The position numbers were made by a program, and so were the translations under genes. Shown here one piece after another: positions 18,348 through 26,203 of a DNA stretch of 64,000 nucleotides (position 1 is its first letter; the number at the start of each line of letters is the position of its first letter). The notes beneath the pieces are model-generated. The model saw only the letters and a list, made by a program, of their open reading frames with translations. It ran no database searches and was not told the origin of the DNA. Origin of the DNA: Variovorax paradoxus NBRC 15149 (GTDB lineage: Bacteria > Pseudomonadota > Gammaproteobacteria > Burkholderiales > Burkholderiaceae_C); NCBI RefSeq assembly GCF_001591365.1, contig NZ_BCUT01000001.1:2852001-2916000 (forward strand), given 5' to 3'.

Positions 18348-18890
18348 ATGAGCGCCGTCCTCCAGCCCGTCGAAGCCCGCCTCGAGCCGCTCACCGTCGA
18401 GCGGCTCGATGCCGTCTGCGCGGTCGAGCAGACGGCCTACAGCCATCCGTGGACGCGGGCCAACTTCATCGATTCGATGGCGGTCGGCTACCACTGCCAA
18501 TGCCTGCTGGCCCCGGTTTCACGGCCCGACCTGGGCACGCCGATCACCAGCCTCGGCGAGACGCTGATCGGCTACTTCGTCGCCATGAAGGGCGTGGACG
18601 AAGTGCACCTGCTCAACATCACCGTGGCGCCGGCCTTCCAGCGCCAGGGCTGGGCGCCGCTGATGCTCGAGGCGCTGACCGGCTGGTCGCGCGCGCAGGG
18701 CGCGCAGTGGCTCTGGCTCGAGGTGCGCCAGAGCAACCGGCGCGCGCTCGACATCTACATGCGCCAGGGTTTCCGCAGCGTGGGCGTGCGCAAGGGCTAC
18801 TACCCGGCGCATGAAGGCAAGCGCGAGGACGCGGTGGTCATGAGCCTGCGATTGAACGAATCAGGCTCTGCCTGGGGAGCCTTGCGATGA
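18348..18890 (+). CDS. rimI: Ribosomal protein S18-alanine N-acetyltransferase
   Basis: GNAT acetyltransferase for the N-terminal alanine of ribosomal protein S18. The 180-residue product has EQTAYSHPWTRANFIDSM, the acetyl-CoA loop VAPAFQRQGWAPLMLEAL and the C-terminal NRRALDIYMRQGF and RKGYYP segments of RimI. It is about 30 residues longer than the E. coli protein because of an insertion (about 48-67) between strands and a short tail. The stop overlaps the next gene's ATG (ATGA at 18887), so it is coupled to the UDG-fold gene, as E. coli rimI is to holD. Confidence 0.93.
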   Translation: MSAVLQPVEARLEPLTVERLDAVCAVEQTAYSHPWTRANFIDSMAVGYHCQCLLAPVSRPDLGTPITSLGETLIGYFVAMKGVDEVHLLNITVAPAFQRQGWAPLMLEALTGWSRAQGAQWLWLEVRQSNRRALDIYMRQGFRSVGVRKGYYPAHEGKREDAVVMSLRLNESGSAWGALR

Positions 18891-19681
18891 ACGCGGTACA
18901 GACACTGAAGCTCGACGCCCGCCAGCGCGCGATGCTCGACGAGATGGGCGTGAAGGTCTGGTGGCCGATGCCTGAAGCTGCCGAAGCGGCGCCCGCGGCC
19001 CGGGAAGCGGCTGCGGTGGCCGCGCCGCCGCCCGCCGTCCGCGAGCGCGCGCCCTCCGTGGCCGAGGCGCCGGCGGCCCCGGCCGCAAGGCCCGCTGCAG
19101 CACCGGCCCCGGCGGCGCGCCCCACCGCGCCCGCACTGCTCGCGCAGGGCGCCGCCGTGCTGGTCGACGCGCCGCGCCGCCTTTATGCCGAGGCCTCGGC
19201 CGAGGCCGCCGCCGAAGCGGCGCAAGGCGGCTGGCTGGTGGTGGCCGACATGCCGCCCGAAGCCGATGGCCGCCACGGCGAGCCCTTTGCGGGCGATGCC
19301 GGCAAGCTGCTCGACAACATGCTGCGCGCCCTCAAGCTGCACGACGGCAAAACGCCGGTGCACCTGATGCGCACGCACCGCGGCGTGGGCGCCGGCCAGC
19401 CCGGCAGCCCGCATCCGATGGACGAGGCGTTCGCGGAACATGCGGCCGCGCTGGCGCCGAGCCTGGTGCTTGCCATGGGCCCGCTGGCCGCCCAGAGCCT
19501 GATGCAGAGCGCCGATCCGCTCGGCAAGCTGCGTGGCCGCGCGGTGCCGCTGCCCTCGGCCAGCGGCGTGCCGGTGGTGGCCACCTACCATCCGGCCTAC
19601 CTGCTGCGCAACCCGGCCGACAAGGCCCGCGCCTGGGCCGATCTATGCCTGGCGGCCGAGCAGCAAACACCGTCGAACTGA
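18887..19681 (+). CDS. Uracil-DNA-glycosylase-fold protein, candidate DNA polymerase III psi subunit
   Basis: A 264-residue protein with three parts: an N-terminal peptide, an Ala/Pro-rich linker (about 28-92) and a domain resembling family-4 uracil-DNA glycosylases (GEPFAGDAGKLLDNML and YHPAYLLRNP). The iron-sulfur cysteines of family 4 are absent and the GEAPG motif is degenerate (VADMPPE), so glycosylase activity is doubtful. Residues 16-25 (MLDEMGVKVW) match the LxxLGIxxW peptide by which E. coli HolD binds the clamp loader. The C-terminal LLRNPADKARAWADLC parallels the HolD end as I recall it. It overlaps rimI, the E. coli holD partner. A psi role is inference; the usual automatic label would be UDG family. 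Confidence 0.7.
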   Translation: MNAVQTLKLDARQRAMLDEMGVKVWWPMPEAAEAAPAAREAAAVAAPPPAVRERAPSVAEAPAAPAARPAAAPAPAARPTAPALLAQGAAVLVDAPRRLYAEASAEAAAEAAQGGWLVVADMPPEADGRHGEPFAGDAGKLLDNMLRALKLHDGKTPVHLMRTHRGVGAGQPGSPHPMDEAFAEHAAALAPSLVLAMGPLAAQSLMQSADPLGKLRGRAVPLPSASGVPVVATYHPAYLLRNPADKARAWADLCLAAEQQTPSN

Positions 19682-19714
19682 GGGCCGGCGGCCGGGTCCT
19701 TAAAATCGGACCCC

Positions 19715-20539
19715 ATGACTTTCCTCGACAAGCTGGCCACCGCACAGCAAACAAACGGTTCGTTGCTCTGCGTGGGGCTCGATCCGGAGCCAGCCAAGTT
19801 CCCGGGGCAGCTCAAGGGCGACGCCAGCCGCATCTATGACTTCTGCGCGCGCATCGTCGACGCGACGGCCGGCCTGGTCATCGCCTTCAAGCCGCAGATC
19901 GCCTATTTCGCGGCCCATCGCGCCGAAGCCCAGCTCGAACAACTGATGGAGCACATGCGCCGCAACGCGCCCGGCGTGCCCGTGATCCTGGACGCCAAGC
20001 GCGGCGACATCGGCTCCACGGCCGAGCAGTACGCCATCGAGGCCTTCGAGCGCTACGGCGCCGACGCCGTGACCCTGTCGCCCTTCATGGGCTTCGACTC
20101 GGTGGCGCCCTACCTCAAGCACCAGGGCAAGGGCGCCTTCCTGCTCTGCCGCACCAGCAACCCCGGCGGCTCCGACCTGCAGGGCCAGCGCCTGGCGGGC
20201 ATCGAGGGCCAGCCCTTCCTCTACGAACACGTCGCCCGGCTGGCGCAGGGCCCGTGGAACCTCAACGGCCAGCTCGGCCTCGTGGTGGGTGCGACCTACC
20301 CGGCCGAGATCGAGCGCGTGCGCGAACTCGCACCGACGGTGCCGCTGCTGATCCCCGGCGTCGGCGCCCAGGGCGGCGATGCCGTGGCCACGGTGCGCGC
20401 CGGCTGGCGCCCCGATGCGCCGATCATCGTGAACTCGTCGCGCGCCATCATCTACGCCTCCTCGGGCGACGACTTTGCCGAGGCGGCCCAAAAGGCCGCA
20501 CGCTCTACGCGCGACGCGCTGGAAGCCGCGAAGCCCTGA
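19715..20539 (+). CDS. pyrF: Orotidine-5'-phosphate decarboxylase (type 2)
   Basis: Last step of UMP synthesis. The 274-residue product is the longer type 2 form: [35 protein letters not shown], the catalytic [30 protein letters not shown] and the phosphate-binding [10 protein letters not shown]. It starts 33 bases after the UDG-fold gene in the same direction. It ends 3 bases before the stop of the convergent XRE regulator. Confidence 0.97.
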   Translation: MTFLDKLATAQQTNGSLLCVGLDPEPAKFPGQLKGDASRIYDFCARIVDATAGLVIAFKPQIAYFAAHRAEAQLEQLMEHMRRNAPGVPVILDAKRGDIGSTAEQYAIEAFERYGADAVTLSPFMGFDSVAPYLKHQGKGAFLLCRTSNPGGSDLQGQRLAGIEGQPFLYEHVARLAQGPWNLNGQLGLVVGATYPAEIERVRELAPTVPLLIPGVGAQGGDAVATVRAGWRPDAPIIVNSSRAIIYASSGDDFAEAAQKAARSTRDALEAAKP

Positions 20540-20542
20540 TCG

Positions 20543-21277
20543 TCAGGCGCGGCGCAGGCGCGTGAAGGCCTCGAACTCCCAGTTCCGCATGCCCAGCAGC
20601 AGCGTGTAGCCCTCGCGGTCCTTCGCGGCCAGCTTCTGGTCGGTCTGGTGCTGCTGCGCAAAGTCCTGCGCCACGCGCTGCAGGCGTTCGAGGAAGGCCG
20701 GCGCGAGCGAGCGGCTGATCTGCCCGTGCACCAGCAGCAGGCCCTCGGCCGGGCCGTCGAAGCCGCCCGCGTAGTAGTCGAGCACCACGTTCTCGCGGAA
20801 GAACTCCATCACCGGGCCGTGCGGCCGCCAGCGGAAGGTCTTGGCCAGCTTCAGCCGGTAGCGGTTCAGCGGGCGCAGCTCGATGATGCCGATGCGGTCC
20901 AGTTGCGCCAGGCAGCCGATGCACTCGGCCTCGCTGATCCGGTAGGCCGCCACGATCTGCTCCAGCGTCCACTGGCTCAGCACGCTGATGGCCACCAGCA
21001 GCAGCTTCTTGTCCTTGACCACCGCCTTTTCCTGCTCGTGCGTGAGTTCCTTCAGGAGCGGCTGGGCGTCGGCCACGCGGCGCGCCAGCTCGGCGAAGTC
21101 GATCTTGAGCGCGCGGCAGATCGCGTCGACCCGCGACAGCGGCATGTCGCTCTTGGCCAGCATGCGCTTCACGCTGGATTCGGCCATGTCGAGCGAGCGC
21201 GCCAGGTCGGCGTAGGTCATGCGGGCGCTCTTGAGTTCGTTCTTGAGGGCTTGGACGAGGTCGACGGTGGTGCTCAT
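20543..21277 (-). CDS. XRE-type helix-turn-helix regulator with uncharacterised C-terminal domain
   Basis: A 244-residue protein. Residues 5-65 are a Cro/CI-type helix-turn-helix (MTYADLARSLDMAESSVKRML, MPLSRVDAICRALKIDFAELARR). Residues about 95-135 look like a second winged-helix region (LSQWTLEQIVAAYRISEAECIGCLAQLDRIGIIELRP). The remainder is a conserved but unnamed domain. The ATG at 21277 is chosen because longer in-frame extensions have no domain content. It is divergent from a ceramidase-like membrane gene, and the gap holds two copies of an 18-base motif that recurs before the YiaA-family gene, so this protein is the likely binder. Confidence 0.8.
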   Translation of the reverse strand: MSTTVDLVQALKNELKSARMTYADLARSLDMAESSVKRMLAKSDMPLSRVDAICRALKIDFAELARRVADAQPLLKELTHEQEKAVVKDKKLLLVAISVLSQWTLEQIVAAYRISEAECIGCLAQLDRIGIIELRPLNRYRLKLAKTFRWRPHGPVMEFFRENVVLDYYAGGFDGPAEGLLLVHGQISRSLAPAFLERLQRVAQDFAQQHQTDQKLAAKDREGYTLLLGMRNWEFEAFTRLRRA

Positions 21278-21298
21278 GAGGGTGGCGTTGCGGAAGAA

Positions 21299-21357
21299 GG
21301 TATTAGAAAAAGATACCGAAAGGTGTGAATTAGTGCCTCGTATCGATTCTCGATGCC
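21299..21357. promoter_or_regulatory. Two copies of an 18-base GTATC...ATACC motif, candidate XRE operators
   Basis: Read in the same direction, 21316-21299 (minus strand) is GTATCTTTTTCTAATACC and 21340-21357 (plus strand) is GTATCGATTCTCGATGCC. Both fit GTATC-N8-AT(A/G)CC. The first is a perfect GGTAT-N9-ATACC inverted repeat when one flanking base is included, 22 bases upstream of the XRE start. The second is 59 bases before the ceramidase-like start. A third copy is at 24261-24278. Confidence 0.5.
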
Positions 21358-21415
21358 TGTGGAGCGACTGGCAACTAAATTCCGCGGCTCCTGCCATCCA
21401 CCACCGAGGACCGCC

Positions 21416-22276
21416 ATGCCTTTGCCCACCCTCAGCCGCCGCGAACGCGGACTGCTCTTCACCTTCGCGCTGCTCGCGCTGGTGGCCCTGTTCGGACCTG
21501 CCCTGCCGGCGGCCGAGGTGGCCATTGCCGCCGTGTTTGCCGACGACCGCAGCTGGCACGGCCTGCCCAACGCGATGGACGTGCTGAGCAACCTGCCCTT
21601 CCTGCTGATCGGCTTCTGGGGCCTGTACCGGCTCAACCGGATCGACCGCGCCCACCAGGAGGCGTTGGCGCAGTTCCCGCTGGCACCGCCGGCCAACGAC
21701 CCGCCGGACAACACGCTCGACTGCGCCTGGCTTTTCTTCGCGGGGCTGGTTGCCACGGCCGCGGGATCGGCCTTCTTCCACCTGATGCCCGACGGCGCCC
21801 GGCTCGCGGCCGACCGCGCCGGCATGGCGGTGGCTTTTGCGGGGCTGATCGGCATCGCGGTCTGCGAGCGCGTGAGCCAGCGCGCCGGCTGGCCGGCCGC
21901 CTGGTTCGTGCTGATGGCCGGGCTGCTGTCGGCCGAGGTGTTCCAGGAAAGCGGCAACGTGCTGCCCTGGGCGATCGTGCAGTTCGGCGGCATGGCGCTG
22001 GTGCTGACGCTCGCGCTGGCCACGCCGATGCGCGGCGCGGTCGGGCTCAAGCTGGGCTGGGTGATCTGCTTCTATGCGCTGGCCAAGGTCTCCGAACTGG
22101 CGGACCACGCGATCTACGAGGCGACGCAGCAGGTGGTTTCGGGCCACACCCTCAAGCACCTGACCGCATCGCTGGCGGGCCTGCCGGTGCTGGCGGCGCT
22201 GCGCAAGCTCGACATGAACTGGCGCGCGACCCTGCTGCGGCACAATCCCGACGCAGCCGCCGCCCTGACGGCATGA
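21416..22276 (+). CDS. Ceramidase-like (CREST superfamily) membrane protein
   Basis: A 286-residue protein with about seven transmembrane helices. Conserved polar positions fit the alkaline ceramidase/CREST hydrolase group: LSNLPFLLIGFW, GSAFFHLMPDGARLAADRAGMAV (His and Asp) and VSGHTLKHLTASLAG (two His). These could bind a metal in the membrane as in alkaline ceramidases. The real substrate in a bacterium lacking typical ceramides is unknown. The ATG at 21416 is chosen because the upstream in-frame region is not hydrophobic and precedes a clean MPLPTLSRRERGLL helix start. The stop overlaps the ribosome site of the lipid gene that follows. Confidence 0.75.
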   Translation: MPLPTLSRRERGLLFTFALLALVALFGPALPAAEVAIAAVFADDRSWHGLPNAMDVLSNLPFLLIGFWGLYRLNRIDRAHQEALAQFPLAPPANDPPDNTLDCAWLFFAGLVATAAGSAFFHLMPDGARLAADRAGMAVAFAGLIGIAVCERVSQRAGWPAAWFVLMAGLLSAEVFQESGNVLPWAIVQFGGMALVLTLALATPMRGAVGLKLGWVICFYALAKVSELADHAIYEATQQVVSGHTLKHLTASLAGLPVLAALRKLDMNWRATLLRHNPDAAAALTA

Positions 22277-22290
22277 GGAGAATTCTTCGA

Positions 22291-24249
22291 ATGACAACCC
22301 CCGCCGCTGCTGCCACTGCCGCCACCGCGCCCCACGAGGCGAACGCCCACGCCAACCAGTTCGCGCTTCTCAGGCAGCGGCGCTTCGCGCCCTTCTTCTG
22401 GACCCAGTTCGCGGGCGCGGCCAACGACAACCTCTTCAAGTTCGCCTTCACCGTGATGGTGACCTACCAGCTCCAGCTGAGCTGGATGCCGCCGGCCATG
22501 GCGGGCCTGGCCATCGGCGCGCTGTTCATCCTGCCGTTCCTGCTGTTCTCGGCCACGGCGGGGCAGCTCACCGACAAGTTCGACAAGACGAAGATGATCC
22601 GCTTCGTCAAGAACCTCGAGATCGCGATCATGCTGATTGCGGCCTGGGGCTTCGTGCGCGCCGATGCGGTGGTGCTGCTGGGCTGCGTGTTCCTCATGGG
22701 CCTGCATTCCACGCTGTTCGGGCCGGTCAAGTTTGCCTACCTGCCGCAGGTGCTCGACGCGCGCGAGCTCACGGGCGGCAACGGCATGGTCGAGATGGGC
22801 ACCTTCGTCGCCATCCTGCTCGGGCAGGTGGCGGGCGGGCTGCTGGTGGCGCTGCCGCAGGTCGGCCACGCCACGGTGGCGGTGGCCTGCGTGCTGCTGG
22901 CACTGGTCGGGCGCGGCGTGGCGCAGGCCATTCCGCCGGCGCCCGCCACCGACCCGGGCCTGGTGATCAACTGGAACCCGTTCAGCGAGACCTGGCGCAA
23001 CCTCAAGCTCGCGCACGGCAACATCGTGGTGTTCCGCTCGCTCCTGGGCATCTCGTGGATGTGGTTCTTCGGCGCGGTGTTCCTGAGCCAGTTCCCCAGC
23101 TTCGCGAAGGAAGTGCTGCACGGCGACGAGCAGGTGGCCTCGCTGCTGCTGGTGGTGTTCTCGGTGGGCATCGGCGCGGGCTCGCTGCTGTGCGAGACGC
23201 TGAGCCGGCGGCAGGTGGAGATCGGCCTGGTGCCGCTGGGCGCGATCGGCATGAGCGTGTTCGCCATCGACCTGTACTTTGCGTCGCGCGCGCTGCCGCC
23301 GTCCGCCGGCATGGGGCTGGGCGCCTTCATGGGCCAGGCCGCGCACTGGCGCGTGATGGCCGACCTGGCGCTGCTGTCGCTCTTCGCGGGGCTCTACAGC
23401 GTGCCGATGTACGCGCTGATCCAGCTGCGCAGCCAGCCCACGCACCGCGCACGCATCATCGCGGCCAACAACATCCTCAATGCGCTGTTCATGATCGGCA
23501 GCTCGGTGATCGCGGGTGCCTTGCTCGGCGCCGGCTTCACGATTCCGCAGATCTTCCTGTTCACGGGCATTGCCAACGCGCTGGTGGCGTTCTACATCTT
23601 CATGCTGGTGCCGGAATACCTGCTGCGCTTCATCGCGTGGATGCTGTCGCACTTCGTCTACCGCTTCGAGATCAAGGGCGACGAGCACATTCCCACCGAA
23701 GGCGCCGCGGTGCTGGTGTGCAACCACGTGAGCTTCATCGACGCGATATTGCTGATGGCCGCGAGCCCGCGCCCGATCCGCTTCATCATGGACCACCGCA
23801 TCTTCAAGGTGCCGGTGCTCGGCTGGCTGTTCAAGCTGGCCAAGGCGATTCCGATCGCGCCGCAGAAGGAAGACCCGGCGGCCTACGAAGCGGCCTTTGC
23901 CAGGGCGCTGGGCGTGCTGCGCGAAGGCGACCTGCTGGCCATCTTTCCCGAGGGCGCGATCACGCGCGACGGCCAGTTGCAGCCCTTCAAGGGCGGCGTG
24001 ATGAAGATCATCGAAAGCGCGCGTGCCGAAGGCATCGAGCCGCCGGTGATCCCGATGGCGCTGACCAACCTCTGGGGCTCGTACTTCAGCCGCATCGAGC
24101 TGCGCGGCGGCGAGAACGTGGCCATGGCCAAGCCCTTCCGCCGCGGCTTCTTCAGCCGCGTGGGGCTCAACGTCGGCCATGCCGTGCCGCCGGTCGAGGT
24201 GCGGCCCGAGGCGCTGCAGCAGCGCGTGAGCGGTTTGCTGGCCGCCTGA
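22291..24249 (+). CDS. LplT-type MFS flippase fused to PlsC acyltransferase
   Basis: A 652-residue protein joining a 12-helix MFS module (about 15-430) like the lysophospholipid flippase LplT (WTQFAGAANDNLFKFAF, TDKFDKTKMIRFVKN, STLFGPVKFAYLPQ) to a PlsC-type acyltransferase (about 440-640). The latter has the catalytic NHVSFIDA (HX4D), FPEGAITRDG and PFKGGVMKI blocks. Members likely flip lysophospholipids inward and reacylate them. E. coli Aas-LplT has an additional acyl-ACP synthetase, which is absent here, so the acyl donor must be made elsewhere. The ATG at 22291 has GAGGAG 10 bases upstream (22275-22280), overlapping the preceding stop; an ATG at 22273 is less likely. Confidence 0.88.
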   Translation: MTTPAAAATAATAPHEANAHANQFALLRQRRFAPFFWTQFAGAANDNLFKFAFTVMVTYQLQLSWMPPAMAGLAIGALFILPFLLFSATAGQLTDKFDKTKMIRFVKNLEIAIMLIAAWGFVRADAVVLLGCVFLMGLHSTLFGPVKFAYLPQVLDARELTGGNGMVEMGTFVAILLGQVAGGLLVALPQVGHATVAVACVLLALVGRGVAQAIPPAPATDPGLVINWNPFSETWRNLKLAHGNIVVFRSLLGISWMWFFGAVFLSQFPSFAKEVLHGDEQVASLLLVVFSVGIGAGSLLCETLSRRQVEIGLVPLGAIGMSVFAIDLYFASRALPPSAGMGLGAFMGQAAHWRVMADLALLSLFAGLYSVPMYALIQLRSQPTHRARIIAANNILNALFMIGSSVIAGALLGAGFTIPQIFLFTGIANALVAFYIFMLVPEYLLRFIAWMLSHFVYRFEIKGDEHIPTEGAAVLVCNHVSFIDAILLMAASPRPIRFIMDHRIFKVPVLGWLFKLAKAIPIAPQKEDPAAYEAAFARALGVLREGDLLAIFPEGAITRDGQLQPFKGGVMKIIESARAEGIEPPVIPMALTNLWGSYFSRIELRGGENVAMAKPFRRGFFSRVGLNVGHAVPPVEVRPEALQQRVSGLLAA

Positions 24250-24260
24250 GGCGGCAAAAA

Positions 24261-24278
24261 GTATCCTTTCGAGATACC
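24261..24278 (+). promoter_or_regulatory. Third copy of the GTATC...ATACC motif
   Basis: GTATCCTTTCGAGATACC contains a perfect GTATC-N7-GATAC inverted repeat. It lies 11 bases after the LplT-PlsC stop and 96 bases before the YiaA-family start. It aligns without gaps with the two copies in the XRE/ceramidase divergent region (21299-21357). There is no T tract, so it is not an obvious terminator. Confidence 0.5.
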
Positions 24279-24374
24279 AGTAGCGGCTCAAACCGGGACT
24301 GGTCGAAGCATTCGAGCCCCGCGGTGCGGGAGCGAACCATCATTCGCTCACCTTCACTACGCCGCGAGGCACGC

Positions 24375-24881
24375 ATGCAAACCTTCCCTTCCACCACCGT
24401 TTCGATCCAGCGCGACACGCGGGCCTGGCAGTTCCAGGTCTGGGCTTCGTTCGCGGCCGCCGTGTTCCTGTGCGCCACCGGCCTGAGCTGGCTGCCGGGC
24501 GAGGCGCTGGACCGCGCGTTCATGGTGATGGGCTATGTGTTCTGCCTGAGCACCGCCTTCATGCTGGCCAAGTTCGTGCGCGACAGCCAGCCGGCAGGCG
24601 CCGGCGGCACGGCAGCGAGCCGCGACGTGCCGATGTGGCGCCTGGTGGTCTGGGGCAGCTTCTTCACCGCGATGGGCCTGACCGGCTGGGGCCTGGTCCG
24701 CATGGAGATCAACGACGCCTACAAGGCCTTCCTCGGTGTGAGCTGGCTGTTCCTGATCAGCTCGGCCTTCACGCTGGCCAAGACCCTGCGCGACCGCCAC
24801 GAGGCCGACCTGATCGACGCGCGCCTGCAGGGCCGCCGCGCCGCCCGCCAGGAAGCCGCTGCCGCCGGCTCGGCCGAATGA
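24375..24881 (+). CDS. YiaA/YiaB-family inner membrane protein
   Basis: A 168-residue protein with four hydrophobic helices arranged as two copies of the YiaA/B two-helix domain (about 18-72 and 88-145). Each copy ends in a charged LAK-(F/T)-(V/L)-RD segment (LAKFVRD, LAKTLRD). The C-terminus is Ala/Arg-rich. Function is unknown in any organism as far as I know. An 18-base motif shared with the XRE regulator region lies upstream. Possible partners are the preceding lipid genes and the three genes that follow. Confidence 0.78.
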   Translation: MQTFPSTTVSIQRDTRAWQFQVWASFAAAVFLCATGLSWLPGEALDRAFMVMGYVFCLSTAFMLAKFVRDSQPAGAGGTAASRDVPMWRLVVWGSFFTAMGLTGWGLVRMEINDAYKAFLGVSWLFLISSAFTLAKTLRDRHEADLIDARLQGRRAARQEAAAAGSAE

Positions 24882-24922
24882 GCGCCGCCTTCTTCTTCAT
24901 CATCCATCCACGAAAGACCGCC

Positions 24923-25381
24923 ATGAAAAAATCCGTTGCTGCGCTTCTGGTTGCCGCCTGCACCGCTTTCGCGGGCGCCGCGCTGCCCTTCCATGCCCAG
25001 GCGCAGAGCGAGGCTTCGGCCGCGCTCTCGCTGCTGCCGGTGGCCTCGGTCGTGGGCGCTGCCTCCGCGGTGGGCGCTTCCGCCACGGCCGTGGTCGCGC
25101 TGCCCGCCGCACTCTCGGTGGGCGGCTCGATGCTCACGGTGGTGGCGGTCGAGGCCTCGGCCGATGGCACCGTCTACCTGCTGGAGCGTGCCTCGGACGG
25201 CGCGCGTGCCAGCGTCAAGGTGATGGGGCGCGCGGCCAACGGCGTGTCGGCGGCGGTGGGCACGGGCGTCCTGGTCAGCGTGATCGGCAGCGGCGTCGTG
25301 CTGTCGGCCGCGGGCGAGGTGCTGGCCTTCGTGCCCAATGCCATCGGCCGCGCGCTGCTGCACAACGAGAGGCTGTCGTGA
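24923..25381 (+). CDS. Exported small hydrophobic protein, unrecognised
   Basis: A 152-residue protein with a clear signal peptide (MKKSVAALLVAACTAFAGA to HAQAQ, about 1-28). The remainder is unusually rich in Ala, Val, Gly and Ser with two further hydrophobic stretches (about 36-75 and 110-140) separated by a short polar part (SADGTVYLLERASDGARASVK). I do not recognise a characterised family. The stop overlaps the GTG start of the DUF2145 gene (GTGA at 25378), so the two products are made together and probably act in the same envelope process. Confidence 0.7.
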   Translation: MKKSVAALLVAACTAFAGAALPFHAQAQSEASAALSLLPVASVVGAASAVGASATAVVALPAALSVGGSMLTVVAVEASADGTVYLLERASDGARASVKVMGRAANGVSAAVGTGVLVSVIGSGVVLSAAGEVLAFVPNAIGRALLHNERLS

Positions 25382-26202
25382 AGCGCGCGGTCTTTCCTGC
25401 GCTCCTGCTCGCGCTCGCTGTGGCGCTGCCGCTGCAGGCGCAGGCCGGCCGCTCCTGCGAACAGGCCAGGCCGACCGCCGAACTGATCGTCAAGGGCATG
25501 CAGATGGCCGAGCGCACCTCGCAGCAGCTCGATGCCAGCGGCGCGCGCGCCGTGCTGCTGGCGCGCGCCGGGCAGGACCTGGGCAAGTACGGCCTGCGCT
25601 ATTCGCACCTGGGCATCGCCTACAAGAGCGACGAGGGTCCATGGCGCGTGGTGCACAAGCTCAACCAGTGCGGCAGCGCCGTGGCCGCGGTCTACCGGCA
25701 GGGGCTTGGCGAGTTCTTCCTCGACGACCTGTGGCGCTACGAGGCTGCCTGGGTCGTGCCCACGCCTGCCGTGCAGGCGCAGCTGCTGGCCGCGCTCCGC
25801 GAGCCGCCTGCGCGCATCGTGCGGCTGAACATCGCGCCCTACAGCATCGTGAGCTACGCCTGGGGGCAGAAGTACCAGCAGTCGAACCAGTGGGCCATCG
25901 AGACGCTGGCCGCGGCGATGGAGCCGGCCACCATCAACAGCCGCGCGCAGGCGCAGGCATGGATGCAGTTCAAGGGCTACGAGCCGACCACGCTCAGGCT
26001 CGGCCCGCTCACGCGGCTGGGCGGCCGCGTGGGCTCGGCCAACGTGGCCTTCGACGACCATCCGAACGAGAAGCGGTTCTCGGACCGCATCGAGACGGTG
26101 ACGGTCGACTCGGTGTTCGCATGGATGCCGCGCGCGGGGCTCGGCGCGGCGCCGGTGGCGTTCAAGCTGCCACAAGAAATCTCTCTCCTACCGAAAGAAT
26201 GA
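25378..26202 (+). CDS. DUF2145-family exported protein
   Basis: A 274-residue protein with a signal peptide ending QAQAG (about 1-24). Segments YSHLGIAYK, WRVVHKLNQCG, YRQGLGEFFLDDLWRYEA and YSIVSYAWGQKYQQSNQWAIE are typical of DUF2145. The pattern of an early SHLGI histidine followed by a late SNQW motif recalls circularly permuted papain-fold proteins, but the position where such enzymes have a catalytic cysteine appears not to hold one, so activity is uncertain. Only two cysteines are present in the mature part. It starts with GTG at 25378 inside the previous stop, and the next gene starts one base after its stop. Confidence 0.75.
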   Translation: MKRAVFPALLLALAVALPLQAQAGRSCEQARPTAELIVKGMQMAERTSQQLDASGARAVLLARAGQDLGKYGLRYSHLGIAYKSDEGPWRVVHKLNQCGSAVAAVYRQGLGEFFLDDLWRYEAAWVVPTPAVQAQLLAALREPPARIVRLNIAPYSIVSYAWGQKYQQSNQWAIETLAAAMEPATINSRAQAQAWMQFKGYEPTTLRLGPLTRLGGRVGSANVAFDDHPNEKRFSDRIETVTVDSVFAWMPRAGLGAAPVAFKLPQEISLLPKE

Positions 26203-26203
26203 A

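Noticed and set aside
18887..19681. Simple annotation as an active uracil-DNA glycosylase
   Set aside because: Family-4 Fe-S cysteines and the GEAPG motif are missing, and the N-terminal peptide and gene context point to another role.
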